From Sipunculus nudus (lineage: Eukaryota; Annelida; Sipuncula; Golfingiida; Sipunculidae), in NCBI GenBank assembly GCA_026874595.1, contig CM049309.1, positions 91,906,723 to 91,970,722 on the forward strand: a stretch of 64,000 nucleotides of DNA, in the 5' to 3' direction. This document shows, piece after piece, positions 13,201 to 26,830 of the stretch (its first letter is position 1; each line of letters begins with the position of its first letter). The notes under the pieces were generated by a model that was given only the letters and a program-made list of their open reading frames with translations, was not told the origin of the DNA and did not search any database. A program made the translations under genes and the position numbers.

Positions 13201-16200
13201 TATGTATATGGTTTATTTGGTTTCTTAAATAAATGAACAACAAAAACCACTCTAAACAATTAATGGGAAGATTAATTATTTACCAGGAAATCACATACTG
13301 CGGTTAATTGACTATTATGCTGGAGACTTGTCAAAACAGGATTCCACGGCCTGTTTATTAAATAACCTGTTTTTCAACATTTATCCTTGATTTAGGACCG
13401 CATATTTCCCTCTTTCAAAATTGTTGCGAATATATTTTGTTAATGAAAATCCATTCAATTGTGAGTTAAATATATGTTTGTTGTGTATTTGTATGATTCC
13501 CGCCTGCTAAGAACAACATGGCATTTTTAGAAAGACGCAAGTTGAAAATGTCATATTTTTATCTTTCGATTATGTAACCATTTGTATGATTCTGTGTTTG
13601 ATTCTATGCATGCGTTTCTTCTATTAATAGGTGTCATGGATGATGCTACCAGAAAGACGATGAAACTGCCCCGCTGTGGCAACAGAGACCGTCTGGCGAA
13701 ATCTGATGACGCCAGGAGGAAAAAGAGATACGCCTTACAAGGTAACGGCCGAGCAATGTGAACCTGTCACATGTCTGGCAGGGTAGATATCAGACGAACT
13801 CAACATGTAAGATTTATGCTCGACATACTCGAGTAAACGTCTGACAAGCTCAACATGTGAGATATATGCTAGGCAACGTTAACCTGTAACATATATAGTG
13901 TGGTAAACGTCAGACAGTTAGCCTATAATTAATGAAACAGGATAAGCGTCAGGCATCGTTAACCTGTGATATATGTATTAGGGTAAACGTCAGACAACGT
14001 TAACCCGTTATATATTTGATAGGGTAAACGTCAGACCACGTTAACATGTTATATATGTGTTAGGATAAACGTAAGACAAAGTTTACCTGTAAAATATGTA
14101 TAAGGGTAAATGTCAGACGTTAACCTGTAATATGCGGTATTGAAACCCAAAGCAACGTTGACAAATAACAGTAGTTACACCCATGGTGAACGGTACACTA
14201 CCAGGCATCACGTGACAAGCTGTGGCAACATTACCACACTGTAGTATATGTAAGATGTAATTCCTAAATAATAAACATCAGGAAATATCCTTTCACATTG
14301 ATGTATATAACACGATAAATTAGGAATAGGGAACCACTGTCACACTGTGCCCTTATAACAATGTCACAAGCACAATATCATTAAGTAGCCTTATGGCCTT
14401 GTCAGTCGGGAATGAAGAAACCATAATTATATATAACCAGGTAACCACCCCCCCCCCCCCCCCGGGTGCAGCTTTCCGACTGTGGCTAGTTCAGTGTCTA
14501 GCCAACAAATGGCAGTGCTGTCAAAACTGAAAAACGTCATTAAATCACAAAATGGACGTTATTACATTTCTGTTTTATTTTTCACAATCTTGTGGAACAT
14601 ATGATCAGGCCTAGTTTAAGTTTGTTATTGCCTGACAAATATAAAACATAACACAACATGCTTTATCTGGTCTGAAGCAACGACACCCACTAATTCGTTG
14701 TTCTTCTGGAGAAATATTTTAAATACTTTGCAATGAATCTTAATGAAATTCAATGACAACTCTCCAGCTCATTTCTTAGCTAAATTACAAGGACGCCGCT
14801 TTTATTTATTTTTTTTCAAATTTGTTTTTTTTTTCAAAATATGTTACGCCGAAAATATTACATGATACCGGAATATGAAATCGTATTTTGTTATCCAGTT
14901 GGCCCGCGACTATATGACTGTATTCTGTTTGGTTGTGCTGGGGAATTATCAACCTTTCTTTACTGATTGCAGGCAGCAGTTGGCGAAATAAGAGAATCAC
15001 ATACCGGATTTCCGGTTACACATCTGACATGTACCGTTCACAGGTCGACAGTGAAATAGCACGAGCTTTCAAGGTAAGCCAGGCTTTATATTATACATTT
15101 TATCAGATCAATACGCCACTGAAGTCACATTTCTCACCATCCTGTTGTTCATCAGTTGTATTTTTACCGTTTCTTTAAGGAGTCAAATATTAAGGAGTTC
15201 ATATAAACACAAGAAAGACAAAATGCATAGAAAGAAGATTGGAGACAATAATAAATATTTCAATATATATCATGCACATTGTGTTTATAACAGTTTTAGT
15301 TCTGTTTAGGTATAATGCCATATCACCGATTGGTGTGAAACGTACAGATGAATGTATATGTGTGTTTTTTAAACTTTTAATTTAGTTTTCAACAGTACAG
15401 TTTCGTTTTGCAGTTGATGATTTGATCACTAATTTTAGGTATACCCATGTTTCTTTTCAAAGTGTCCACAGAAACCACAGGAACAAATCAACAGTGCATG
15501 ATATTACCGCCTCTGTTTCTTCATGTGATAGCGAGACATTTGTTAAACAGTTGTCTTGTCCTTATGTACATAAGTAAGTGAAGAATTTTTAACATGTTTA
15601 TGTCATGTCCCCAGGTCTGGAGTGACGTCTCATCGCTTACTTTCGTCAAAACTTACCGTCGAGCAGACATTGAAATCAAGTTTGCAACCGGAGAACACGG
15701 AGACGGTAACCCTTTTGATGGCCCCGGTGGTACCCTTGCGCATGCGTACTTCCCAGTGTATGGAGGGGATGCCCACTTTGACGACGGCGAATCCTTTACT
15801 TTGAATGTTAAGTCAGGTAAGATACTGATTAAGTGCGGAAAGTTAAAACCGCTTACAGATTACAGAAAATGTACCTTTATTGATAACAACACTGTTGTCG
15901 CTGGGATGAAAGTTGTTCTGAAATCAGTTTAACAACGAGGCAGGTTACATTAGATGGATACACGTAGGTTTAATTCAGTTTTGAAATATGGCTGACACAT
16001 GCAGACCAGTTGTTTTCATATTTATATCCCAGAATTGTACTAGAGGTTATAAAAGGAAAGACCGACATCTAATTATAGTTTATCAAAACATCTCTCCTTT
16101 TTAACAGATCTAATTAGAAATATACCATTCTTTTGTTGTGTATTAATTAGATAAAAAGATGATATATGGCGACAGATTTACTTAACTGTCCGTCTTTTTC

Positions 16201-17592
16201 AGGTATAAATTTATTCCAGGTGGCAGCACATGAGTTTGGGCATTCTCTGGGTCTCGCCCATTCTCGTGTTCGTGACTCTCTCATGGCGCCATTTTACCGC
16301 GGATATGTGCCAAACTTCAAACTTCATTCCGACGATATCGCAGGAATTCAGGCCATTTATGGTAAACCATTAATATATTTCTTATATACATACTATAGAT
16401 ATTGTTATTGGATATTATTATATTCCATGCATATACTTTTTGTTCCTCTTTTTATCTGCCTGACATTTTATTTAAATGTCCTATTATTATATTATACTTT
16501 TGACACTAATGTGTTAATCAACGATAAATGTAAAATGTTATAGCAATAACGTTACCACAAGTAATGTCATACTTATTACGCAAACAACCACTCCCTCTCT
16601 TATTATGCTACTGCAATACTTTGTGTCCTGCCTCGGAAGTAGTAACATTATTAACTCCGTATATTCCAGGTATTAATATTATTATCCTTATCACCACAGG
16701 TACCGGTCGACAGGCAACAATGCCTCCTGCTCTCCCTCAGACAACAAGGAGACCTATAATCACTCCGCCCCCACGAGCGACATGGCCCCCGGTGGGCCCG
16801 CGCACCACTTTTAAGTACCCTGAAATGTGCCAGGTCTCAAAAATCGATGCCGTTACGTACTTGGAAAATAACGACAGGACTTACATGTTTTCAGGTAAAA
16901 CAAAGGACACTTATTGGAATAGTACCGGTACTCTAATTATATTACAAATACGTTTATTTGTAAAGTTTTTTTTTAATTTGCTAATCCTAAACGCATGTTT
17001 TCGGTGACTAATGTATATAAATATGCTTATCCTTTGTGTTAACCTGCACTTAAATCGTTCAGAGTTATTTATGCCGTTATTTATTTAAACCTATGCTAAA
17101 CATCGAGAATCAGTTAATTGCTGGCAAATTAGTTGGATCTTTTCTAGCACACGCAGTAGACATAAGGCACTGACAAGCATATGTGGCATGTACCCTTTAA
17201 ATAATAGTAAAAATGGAGCATTTTAAACATTTCAATTCCTCGATTATATGTTTTGATATCATATTAATGTTGCATTCATCAGGTAATATATACTACCGCC
17301 TTAACGACTACGGTGTTGATCGAGGGTACCCGCGGGCAGTGGCGGCCGGATGGCGAGGGCTGGAGGGAAACATCGACGCCGCTCTTCACTCTAAAGACCC
17401 AACTGAGGCAGCTGTCATTTACTTCTTTAAGGTTCGTGGATCAATCTTTTTCTGGTTTCCACTGTAATACTTTTAACAGTGCTAACTACTGCTAGGTTCA
17501 CGGCTAGGAGTAAAGATTTTATCATTTAGCGAATCATTCAGCGACTTAAAACGGCAACAAAAGACGTAAGGAACAATATGGAACAGACGCTT

Positions 17593-17666
<74 letters not shown>

Positions 17667-17671
17667 ATAAA

Positions 17672-17714
<43 letters not shown>

Positions 17715-19642
17715 AAAAGATCCTTTTTAACTCCAGTCACCTCATGCATTTAATATTTGAATAGCATGGACAAGTCATCACTCGCTGAAATGATTACTTT
17801 AATTTATATCATTAGAAACACATATTTAAACCCCACCAAGGAGATATAATTTTGCTTATTTAAATATTATCACTTATACTTTACTCAAGCAAATTAACAG
17901 ACTTCGCTGATCATACGGAAAATTAGCGATATATGAGGACTAGCTGCGGGGATTTGCATGGGAGACATCGGCTTAAGTAGCATGTTAATTTGATCTGTAC
18001 TTGTATGACGTATTAGCGGTGAGGTAAGCTGATCTCTGTGTTTACAGGATTACCGGTACTGGAAGTTCATCGGGGGCAGGCCAGTGTTTGGATACCCAAA
18101 ACGGATCGGAGTGCAAGGGTTCTACGGCCTGCCTGGTAACATCGACGCAGCATTTGTTTGGGGCGGAAACGGCAAGGTTTATTTCACAAAAGGTCAGTCT
18201 TCCTTTGTAGATACATGATTTGCTTGATATTTGTGTATGGTTTAATATTTCGTGACAAATAACGATAGCGCGTGATCCAGCATGCCATTTGGACAAAGCA
18301 AAGGTATTATATTATTATAATATAATGTTATAATATATTATATTAACATTTTGATAAGATCATATTGACATATACATTGACATATGTATAATACAATGTA
18401 ATATGATAAATAAAAATAGATATAATTTATAAATTATAATTCATATAATTATAATCACATAAAAGTTATTATAATGGTTATTATTATTACTTTCTTTTAT
18501 TTTAAATTTATATTATTAGATAATTGATCGTATATTACAGGTAACAAATACTACCGTTTGTCGAACAATTACGGGAGGCCCTATGAATACCGCAACGTAG
18601 ACCGTGGGTACCCACGTGACCTGTCAGTGTGGGAGGGGCTGCCGTCATCCGTGTCAGCCGCGCTGCAGTGGAAGAACGGACGGACGTACTTCTTCAACAT
18701 GGCTGAGTACAGGAGGTTCAATGATAGAGAGTTTCAGGTAAACAGCTCATCACGTGTGTACTTAAACATCAATAAAGTACCCCCACCCCCTCCCGGCAAA
18801 CGCCGAGGTTCTCCAAAACAATTATGACACTGTGACACATGTTCGCGAGATTAAAATGTTTCCAGTATTTCGCGCTGGTTCCATTTTCGCGACTTAACTT
18901 TTCTGTAACCTACTCAGATTATATCCACAAAGATATACAGCCATTCGTTCCTTTCCTTAAGACCATACAGTAACAGTGTTTACCATATGTGAACAGTTTT
19001 AATTCATATCTGGGACAAGAGTACCAATTTGATCTAGATCCGAGTATCTCTTTGTTTGACCTCGACAATTTCTCTGTTAATTTACAAATTAAATGAATTA
19101 TAATTCATTGATACCTCAGACATCAGACATAGCACTCTACTTTATGTTTGAAAGGATTTTTACTTTAAAGATCTAACACTGCTAAACGAACATATGAATC
19201 ATATATATTTTTATTTAATTGGTTCTAGTCAACTCTCTGGTTCTGTATATGAAACCGTGGAATATGCGCTGGGCCATCATAAATGACGCCAGTAAATCAA
19301 TTCTTTAAAAGGGTTTAATCCCTCTCGAAAACGCTAGTATAGTTCTATAATACCTGCACCATACCCTGTTGTACATCATTAAAATTAAAAATGACCTTGA
19401 CCTTGGTTTTCTCTCAGGTGGACAGAGATTACCCAAGACGAACAACCAAATGGTGGTTTGGCTGCACGCAACAAGCCGGGCTTCAGGAAATCACGGAAAC
19501 TCCACCAATCATGAACGAGCAAAACGACAAGGGCATGATGGTCGTCAACAATAGAGGCGATGATACAAGTAGCGCCACCTACCATATTATGCATGTAACT
19601 CGTGTAATACTGCTAGTAATATTAGGAGTACTAATTTTATGA
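8905..19642 (+). CDS. membrane-type (probably GPI-anchored) matrix metalloproteinase, 11 exons
   Basis: Exons: 8905-9000, 11062-11191, 13631-13741, 14973-15073, 15615-15816, 16203-16361, 16700-16894, 17283-17431, 18048-18192, 18541-18737, 19418-19642. They sum to 1,710 bases (569 residues plus TGA). All introns are GT-AG and all phases fit. Domains: signal peptide about 1-20; propeptide with cysteine switch PRCGNRD at 89-95 (Cys91); furin motif RRKKR at 104-108, so the enzyme should start at Tyr109; zinc catalytic motif [11 protein letters not shown] at 223-233 with Glu224 as base; Met-turn SLMAPF near 239-244, the MAPF form being typical of membrane-type MMPs; Pro/Thr-rich hinge about 268-306; four-blade hemopexin domain from Cys310 to Cys511 (WWFGC). 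The last 12-15 residues are hydrophobic with no cytoplasmic tail, after a small-residue stretch (DDTSSA, 543-548) suitable as a GPI site. It probably degrades extracellular matrix at the cell surface. Orthology to a particular vertebrate MMP is not claimed. Confidence 0.95.
9930..10205. repeat. CA-rich and (AT)n tracts in MMP intron 1
   Basis: Intron 1 (9001-11061) has imperfect CA-rich sequence at about 9930-9975 and a TA run at about 10158-10200 ending in CACACA. The rest of the intron is AT-rich with no further feature recognised. Confidence 0.85.
12545..13474. mobile_element. 930-bp fold-back element in MMP intron 2
   Basis: Two inverted arms of about 323 bases each (12545-12867 and 13152-13474) are roughly 97% complementary, with only about eight mismatches seen. 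They enclose a 284-base centre. Outer ends read TATATTTAACTCACAATTG and its inverse. A TTAA sits at the same place in both ends, which could be a target duplication, but because TTAA is itself palindromic this cannot be decided. The centre begins with a direct repeat of TGTGGGTGTCAGGGTCTATA. No coding frame is evident, so this is a non-autonomous fold-back or long-TIR MITE. It is transcribed within the MMP pre-mRNA if that gene is expressed. Confidence 0.85.
13760..14140. repeat. degenerate 50-60-bp tandem repeat in MMP intron 3
   Basis: Six or seven diverged copies built around GTAAACGTCAGACAACGTTA followed by CCTGTTATATATGT. The array starts about 20 bases after the exon 3 splice donor (13742) and decays towards its distal end. 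A poly-C run of about 17 bases lies further down the same intron at about 14447-14463. Confidence 0.8.
17598..17710. repeat. (AT)n microsatellite in MMP intron 8
   Basis: Two long TA runs are separated by a short AAGATAAAG interruption. The rest of intron 8 (17432-18047) shows nothing further. Confidence 0.97.
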
Positions 19643-20508
19643 GACTTTTTATGACGTCACGATAGTTTACCTTTCGAAACCAAGGTAACATTCACACAGG
19701 GTTTAATACTGTTGCCTTCCAATGGTTTATTTTTATTAATCATCACGGAAACGTGAGAATTTCAGGTTAAAGGTCCCTTGCTGCCCGCTTAATTCTGTCC
19801 CCTCTTGAAGGAGAATCACATTTTTCGCCAGCAGTCTTGGATAACAAAAGGTTTGGTCATTATCATGGACATAGTACAGCATATTGAACCTGAAGCAATA
19901 TCCAGGGATCATTGTATGTCTCCCTGAAAATATCTGACTCGGTAGATTTACTAAAATGTGAACGGTTGGTCGAGATATTCAAGTCATTCATGAGACAAAC
20001 AATGGATCTTGATCATTATTGATGGCTCAGATGTTGGGGACTTACTGTGTCCTCTAGCACTTTCAGTCCACATGCGCAAAGATAGAACACAGTGCGCATG
20101 CGTAAATTAAAAAAAAAAACCTGTGCGGGTTGAAAGCCTTTAAAAAAAGTGATTTAATATGCACAAAGAAGACAGATCATATATGATATTTTGTTGTCAG
20201 GATTTACGCTCGTTAGAAATTAAATTAATTTTAGATTTAATCTAACCCTAAGGTTAAATAGGATCTTTCTATGTAATTTATTTTTCACGGGGTGATTGTG
20301 TATATATGTATGTAGATGTATGTATGTGTGAAAGGACTTTGAATATGTATTGTATAAAATGACTGAGAGTGCTTTAATCATTTGTTGATATCATGCCATC
20401 ATTTGTAAATTATTTCACTGTGCTTTAGTTTATATACATATATTTTACGTATAATCATATGACAGTTGCTTTTACATGGTTAGATTATGTATATATATTG
20501 TATACAGG

Positions 20509-20524
20509 GGAGCGCCGGCGCTCC
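20509..20524. other. 16-bp GC palindrome in the MMP 3' UTR
   Basis: GGAGCGCCGGCGCTCC is a perfect palindrome in otherwise AT-rich sequence, about 35 bases before the candidate polyadenylation signal. It could form a strong hairpin in the transcript, but no role can be shown from sequence. Confidence 0.6.
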
Positions 20525-20559
20525 TGGTCTGACCATATCATTGCATTTGCTTCAACCTG

Positions 20560-20565
20560 AATAAA
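20560..20565 (+). terminator. candidate polyadenylation signal of the MMP gene
   Basis: AATAAA lies about 920 bases after the TGA at 19640. It would give a 3' UTR of about 0.9 kb. The region between the stop and this site has no other gene-like feature. The assignment is positional only. Confidence 0.45.
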
Positions 20566-20900
20566 CACGTATTTCTGTCAATCAAATTGGATTTACTATG
20601 GTGTTTATATATAAAAAATCGTTTTCAAAATAATTCACTTATGTAATAGACGTATCTAACCAGTCTCTCCTGAACGTACGTATACCACCACCGCTCTTGT
20701 TCGCTTCTTCCATCGTGAAATGAGTTTTCCAGTTAAATGAGGGCACCCAGTTCAATTCAACAGCAGCAGATTATCTTTAGCCAAGGTAATGTTTTCTTAA
20801 ATGTCCACTAGAGGATGTGAGGGTTGTGAAAAGAGTCAACCGATATATGTCGTCAATTGAACAGAGAGTATTTCAATATTGACCGGAAACTGTCATGAGT

Positions 20901-21080
20901 AGACGACACCAGCTATTATGAAGACAGCAGACGACACCAGCTATTATGAAGACAGCAGACGACACCAGCTATTATGAAGACAGCAGACGACACCAGCTAT
21001 TATGAAGACAGCAGACGACACCAGCTATTATGAAGACAGCAGACGACACCAGCTATTATGAAGACAGCAGACGACACCTA
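20901..21080. repeat. 30-bp minisatellite, 6 units
   Basis: Six almost identical contiguous copies of AGACGACACCAGCTATTATG plus AAGACAGCAG, with a partial seventh. Copies abut without spacers, so this is not a CRISPR-type array. Confidence 0.95.
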
Positions 21081-21481
21081 TTTTAAGTTATAGCCACCAC
21101 GAATAGCGAGGTTAGTATCACCAAGGCAACGTGCGACCCATTTTATTAACGTGCCACCAATCTGTTGGTAAACCTTTGTGATAACTTTTTGTCACAACTC
21201 GCGTGACTTACTGAACATTATTCTTTGCACCTTATTAGAACTTTAATAACGCGTCATTGTCACGACATACACGGTGTACTGTAGGCCCAAATTACATGTT
21301 AATTTAAGAGTAAAGTTTGTAAATTGTTATTATATTTGTATTGACACGCTTGTACTGAGACAGTAAGACAGCTGAGCAACAAGCCAAATTTTTAACACAA
21401 GAGCACATACAGACGAACAGACAGACAGAATCTCGGTTGGACGAAAATCTTTTAAAACGTGTGTCGTCACAGAAACAAACA

Positions 21482-21535
<54 letters not shown>

Positions 21536-21542
21536 GAGAGAC

Positions 21543-21618
<76 letters not shown>
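21482..21618. repeat. (AG)n microsatellite
   Basis: A GA dinucleotide run with a few C, T and missing-base interruptions. Confidence 0.97.
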
Positions 21619-21621
<3 letters not shown>

Positions 21622-24600
21622 GAATTCTAGCGTGACTTTCGCTACTAGTGACTAGTCGTTTCAACAGAAGCAAAATTCTTCCTTATGAGTGGCCCAAATA
21701 ACAATATTGGTCTAATCAGGACCATATGCGCAAAGATAATGATGAAAACATCTGCGATTTTATGAATTTTTTATATAGATATCATAAACATGTGTCGATG
21801 ATTTATCTATCATTCAGATAACAGGTAACCTGTACCCGGTATATCAGAAACTCGTGAATACGCAGGTGTGAGTGAAACCATAAAGAAACGACACGACATC
21901 ATCACGCCATCCATAACCACCGGAGTCCTTCATCCTAGTGACGATGTTGACTGGCCTGGAATAGGGACGCCCCGTCACCGGGAAGATCCTCTGTGTCAGT
22001 ACATGTATCCTGTAGTCATATCACTTTTTATATCTGGAGGTTCTGTATGATTACACATAAACTCAGAGTACAGCGGTGTATGCGCTATACCTGGTAATTA
22101 TACTGTAACACGGGACAACTCGCCGCAGGAATATCGTGATAATTACAGTTATTACGGGTAGTTGTACTTTCTCCCCAAAAGCATTATCACAACAATGTTT
22201 AGTGTTTCCTGTCTGCTCTCAGAAGGCTGGAGGATTTTATTTTAAAAAAACTCTTTGCTCAATGAGAGTAGGATAAATAAAACCCTTGTATAGTACATGT
22301 ACAGCAACCCTGTATACAATAAACTGGCATTAACACAGCTGTAGGACAAGGGAAGTCAATCCATTCATTGAACATTATAAGAAGTTGTGGTTATGGGAAT
22401 AGTGTGGTGTACACCGTATAAAGATACTGGCCCTATTTGGTAAGCCACACACATAAATCTAAGTATATAACTATCCCTTTGTATACACATTATATGGTCT
22501 TATCACAGGACAGGTGACCGTGGTTTGACAGTTGACAAGAGGATTACATAAGTTTTACCTGGCGCCTAATATTGTTGGCCTATCCCACTTATATGGGCAA
22601 TCATATTTTTTTCATATAACACCTAATGACATTCCCATTAACTGATTTAACTGCAGATTCCGCCATTGATAAATTTCATCAAATCAGAACTTAAACCATA
22701 TTGTTTTACGACATGGGAACTTGTAATTACAGGCATTTATTTTGCCCTGAAGCATGACCAGGGAATATTTTAGAGCTAGTACGTCGCTAGGATAACAGAT
22801 GGCGCTTTAGGTTGAAGCAAATACAGACGCGTGCGCAGACACAGCGGTGAAGATGCAGTTACCAGGTTCTTCCTCCAATAAAGTTTTAATCTATCTAGTA
22901 AAATGCTTAATAAAAAAAACACAAATAAAAAAGAATAAACTAAAAGCAAGGTTTTAGCCGTATATAAATTACATTTTTTTTTATTCTGGAAGCCTGTTTT
23001 ATTGTCTTATATAACTAGCTGTCAGTGTCAATTTTTCCACCAATATGCCTGGTGAGTGGTCAGATATTTTGCACAGAAGATCGGCCTCTGTGAACAAGGA
23101 TCTCCTTTTTGGTCCTCAGGTCGGGCTAGCTCTGTTAAAGATCCACCCAAACTTTAAAGATATCATCATTCGTCTCTTGTTACTCAAGCCGTTACCTCGG
23201 TGTGGTTATCAGGGCGCCGTCCTGCGCCACCTGCCGGACCATATTCAAACTAACATCAAACCCAAACTTTCAAGGGGAGAATGTATAAACTTGATTAGAG
23301 CTGATCCCTGAAACCAATTTAAAGTAAGTTAGAGCCTTATTTGGAACACTATACCTGTTTTCCTTAAATATTCCTTAAAAATCCTGTCTAAATAATAAGA
23401 GTAGGTAACACAAATCCTCTTTTCGTGGACAACTGTAAAACATGTTAGACCCTGGAACCAGATGGACATGTTTGTCACTGGGTTATTTTTGCGATACTGT
23501 ATACATAATAAGGAAAATTGTATTAAACTTTCGTATGTAACTGAGTTTGCTTCCACAAATGACTTCGACAACATGTGGCAGTACCACTCAAAAATCTGAT
23601 GGACACTTGTTTTGTTTAGTGATAAGTGAATCAGCATACGCGTGCATGATAGAAACTGAAATAAAGTAGGGACATGCCATAGTGACAGTTATAAACATTT
23701 CTGACATTTTAGCTTTTACATGTTCTTTACAAGTATTCACTTCTCGCGATGCCCAAGCCAAACAACACAAAACAGTAAAAAGATTCGGATTCATTATAAG
23801 ATTTTAACCCTTAAGTCATTTTGAAGACCTAATACTTTACTGACATCCATAATCCGAGCTAATAGGTAGAATACTTTAAGTACGATCATAAAAAAATACA
23901 CGGTCTCCTGGGTAGGAAAAGGATTTACATTTTAGACTTCACGTTATACACAGCAGTCGCTACATAGATTTTGTCATCTTCGGAAGGTCTTTTCGACATC
24001 AGGGTGTTGGACTACCGTATCTGACGTAATAAGTGTCCCTCCCATAATAAGCCCCCCCCCCCTTCACTTTAAGAAAACTAAGGTATGAGCCATTCTAACC
24101 TCACTTTTCTCCCTAGCCAATATAACATGGAGCAACGTAATGCTTTCATTTCTTCCCACCAAGCTTAAAAGTTAGCGCCAGTTTTTATTATATCTCCGTT
24201 AGGCTTTATCATCTAATATTATAATCAGTCGTCAAGTGTGTAATACAATGAATAGATAGCATTGACTGACTGTGTCAGTGAAGGCCGACCCTGCAGGTGG
24301 CCATGCTGATCGGGTGACCTGACTTCAGGTACGTATGTGGATGTATTATGCAATGAAATATATATACTTACTGTATTTGCACGTGTAAAGGACAATAAAT
24401 TTTATCCTAAAAATATTTGGCAAAGAAGGGCGGCTGTCTTATATACGGGTACAAGTTTTTCAGCGTCCTCAGGATAATTTACGGCAATCAGCATTATTAC
24501 GTCGGTCGAACTGGACGCCATGGATATCGGTGATCATGTCCGTATTGTGGTAATATACACTCAATAAAGAACATTATTTGAATGTTTTGTTTTTATTTTA

Positions 24601-25800
24601 GTTTATCGTTTATACATCAGATTTACATGTGCACATAGTTAAATAATTGGTAAGAGGTTTGCCCTTGCCGCATTGACACAGGGATTTTAACTGAATCAAT
24701 ATATGAAAGCCCTTCTGACAGTAAAGCCAATGATTTTCAGCGAACGCGGACGGAATCGCGGATTTGACAGACCGAAACGGAATTCCCAGTCCTAAAAATA
24801 TATAAGTTTTAATGTATTTTTTTGCAAAAGAAATATCTTGGCAATTCACTTGAAACATGTATAAAATTGTCGATGCCGCTGAAAGCGTGCGGGGCTTACC
24901 ACTGGCTCAAAATCCCAGAGCCCTGGGTTGTTTTGTGTGTATACAGCGCTCGCGGAAGGGATGCTGGGAACTTACTAGCCTACTTGGCTAAATGCCGTCC
25001 AGTAGCACGAAATATGCATATTAAAACAGGGATGATTTTTTTCATATGGTGCCGTATTTACCGCGTAAATGTTCACGAGTCCAGTAAATGCGGAAGCTGT
25101 CAGCTGGCTTGCACACTGACATACACGGAGACTCGCACATGGCACTTCGATTACAATACAACCAGTAGCGCGTTATAATTATAAATATGAAGCGGCCTTT
25201 CCTCAGGTGAAGCGAAATTCAATGTTTGTCAAGCTTGAATTATTGGACTACGTCAAAAAAATTAATGTATTATAAGGGACCGTGTTTCCGCGGGATATAA
25301 ATATGACGAATTTCCTCACAATTTTAAAACAAAACCCCGGATTTGGTGCGTATACGCACTGAAGTTAATATAATAGGCTGGAGTCAGAGGGCTAGTATTT
25401 CAGCTTTTTTTTTAAATGTTTGCATGTAATATCATGCAAATCATGGAGGACAAAAAGGATAATTATTGTAGATGCTATTCCATGTCATACATCGGCTCAG
25501 CTCTGAAAGGTATTTGCGCAAGGTAACTGACATAATTTGGGTACCGACGTCCCGTATTATATTTTTTTTCATCTTTCAAATAAATACCGTTTTACATACC
25601 TTTATATGAACATTTTACATATTATACTACCTTATTAGGCGGTGACTTTTATTAAAGAGTTCATTTATTACCATCCTTATTTTTTTCTTCTTCACCTGCA
25701 AAGGAAATCTCGAACTGCAGTCATTCATACAATTCTCTCATACAACACAAAAAAAAATCGTCTGCAAATCGGTATCACTTGGATAAGTAATTATTTTTTG
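21619..25800. other. intergenic, no confident gene
   Basis: About 4 kb with no recognised gene. The longest ATG-started frame of note (23045-23311, + strand, 88 codons) has no family resemblance, and no splice site or promoter supports it. A half MITE-like sequence at about 24014-24062 starts TACCGTATCTGACGTAATAA and ends in a C run. It resembles, in inverse orientation, the sequence at 27020-27113. Confidence 0.5.
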
Positions 25801-26830
25801 TACCACGCTCCGCGTGTGCGGGGTATATTGATTTGGGTTTGTCTGTCTGTCTGTCAGTCTGTCTGTCTCTCTGTCCGTCCGTCAGGTTTCGTTTCCGTGC
25901 GATAACTTTCCTACATATTATCCGATTTCATCCGAATTTGGGTCTGTGATCGCTCTCATGCATACCTTGGTTGGGATTGGTTTTGGAGTGTCTGGCTTCT
26001 GTCTTTCTGTCTGTCACTTTGTCTGTCTGTCTGCCAGGTTTTCGTTTCCGTGCGATAAATTTCCTACATATTATCCGATTTCATCCAAATTTTGGTCAGT
26101 GATTGCTCTCATGGTACCTTGGTTGAGATTGGTTTTGGAGTGTCTGGCTTCTGTCTGTCTGTTTGTTACTTTGTCTGTCTGTCTGTCAGGTTTTCGTTTC
26201 CGTGCGATGACTTTCCTAAATATTATCCGATTTCATACAAATTTTTGTCAGTGATTGCTCTCATGCTTACCTTGGTTGGGATTGGTTTTGGAGTGTCTGG
26301 CTTTTGTCTGTCTGTCTGTCACTTTGTCTGTCCATCCGTCAAGTTTTCGTTTCCGTGCGATTACTTTCCTAAGTATTATCTGTTTTAATTCAAACTTGGG
26401 TCGCTGATTGCTCTCATGCAAACTTGGTTAGGATTGGTTTTGGAGTGTCTGCCTTCTGTCTGTCTATCTGTCTGTCTGTCACTTTGTCTGTCTGTCTGTT
26501 ACTTTGTCTGTCTGTCAGGTTTTTATTTACATGCGATAACTTTCCTAAATATTATCCGATTTCATTCAAATTTTGGTCAGTGATTACTCTCATGCTTACC
26601 TTGGTTGAGATTAGTTTTGGGGTGTCTGGCTTTTGTCTGTCTGTCATTCTGTCTGTCTTTCTATCAAGTTTTCGTGTTTGTGCCATTGCTCTCCTAAATA
26701 TTATCCAATTCCATTCAAATTTTGGTCAGTGATTGCTCTCATGCTTACCCTGGTTGGGATATGTTTTGGAGTGTCTGGCTTCTGTCTGTCTGTCTTTCTG
26801 TCACTCTTTCTGTCCATCCTTTATCAAGCA
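25800..26830. repeat. 150-180-bp diverged tandem repeat with CTGT runs
   Basis: About six copies of a unit containing TATTATCCGATTTCATCCAA, then TTGGTTGGGATTGGTTTTGG, then a variable GTCTGTCTGTCT run. Corresponding landmarks occur near 25922, 26081, 26228, 26558 and 26707. The array begins after CGTGTGCGGGGTATATTG at about 25810. Open frames here are repeat artefacts. Confidence 0.9.

Noticed and set aside
20901-21080. 30-bp direct repeats resembling a CRISPR array
   Set aside because: Units abut with no spacers and the genome is clearly eukaryotic; this is a minisatellite.
23045-23311. 88-codon frame on + strand
   Set aside because: No recognised family, no splice or promoter evidence, and isolated; it could be part of an unknown element but cannot be supported.
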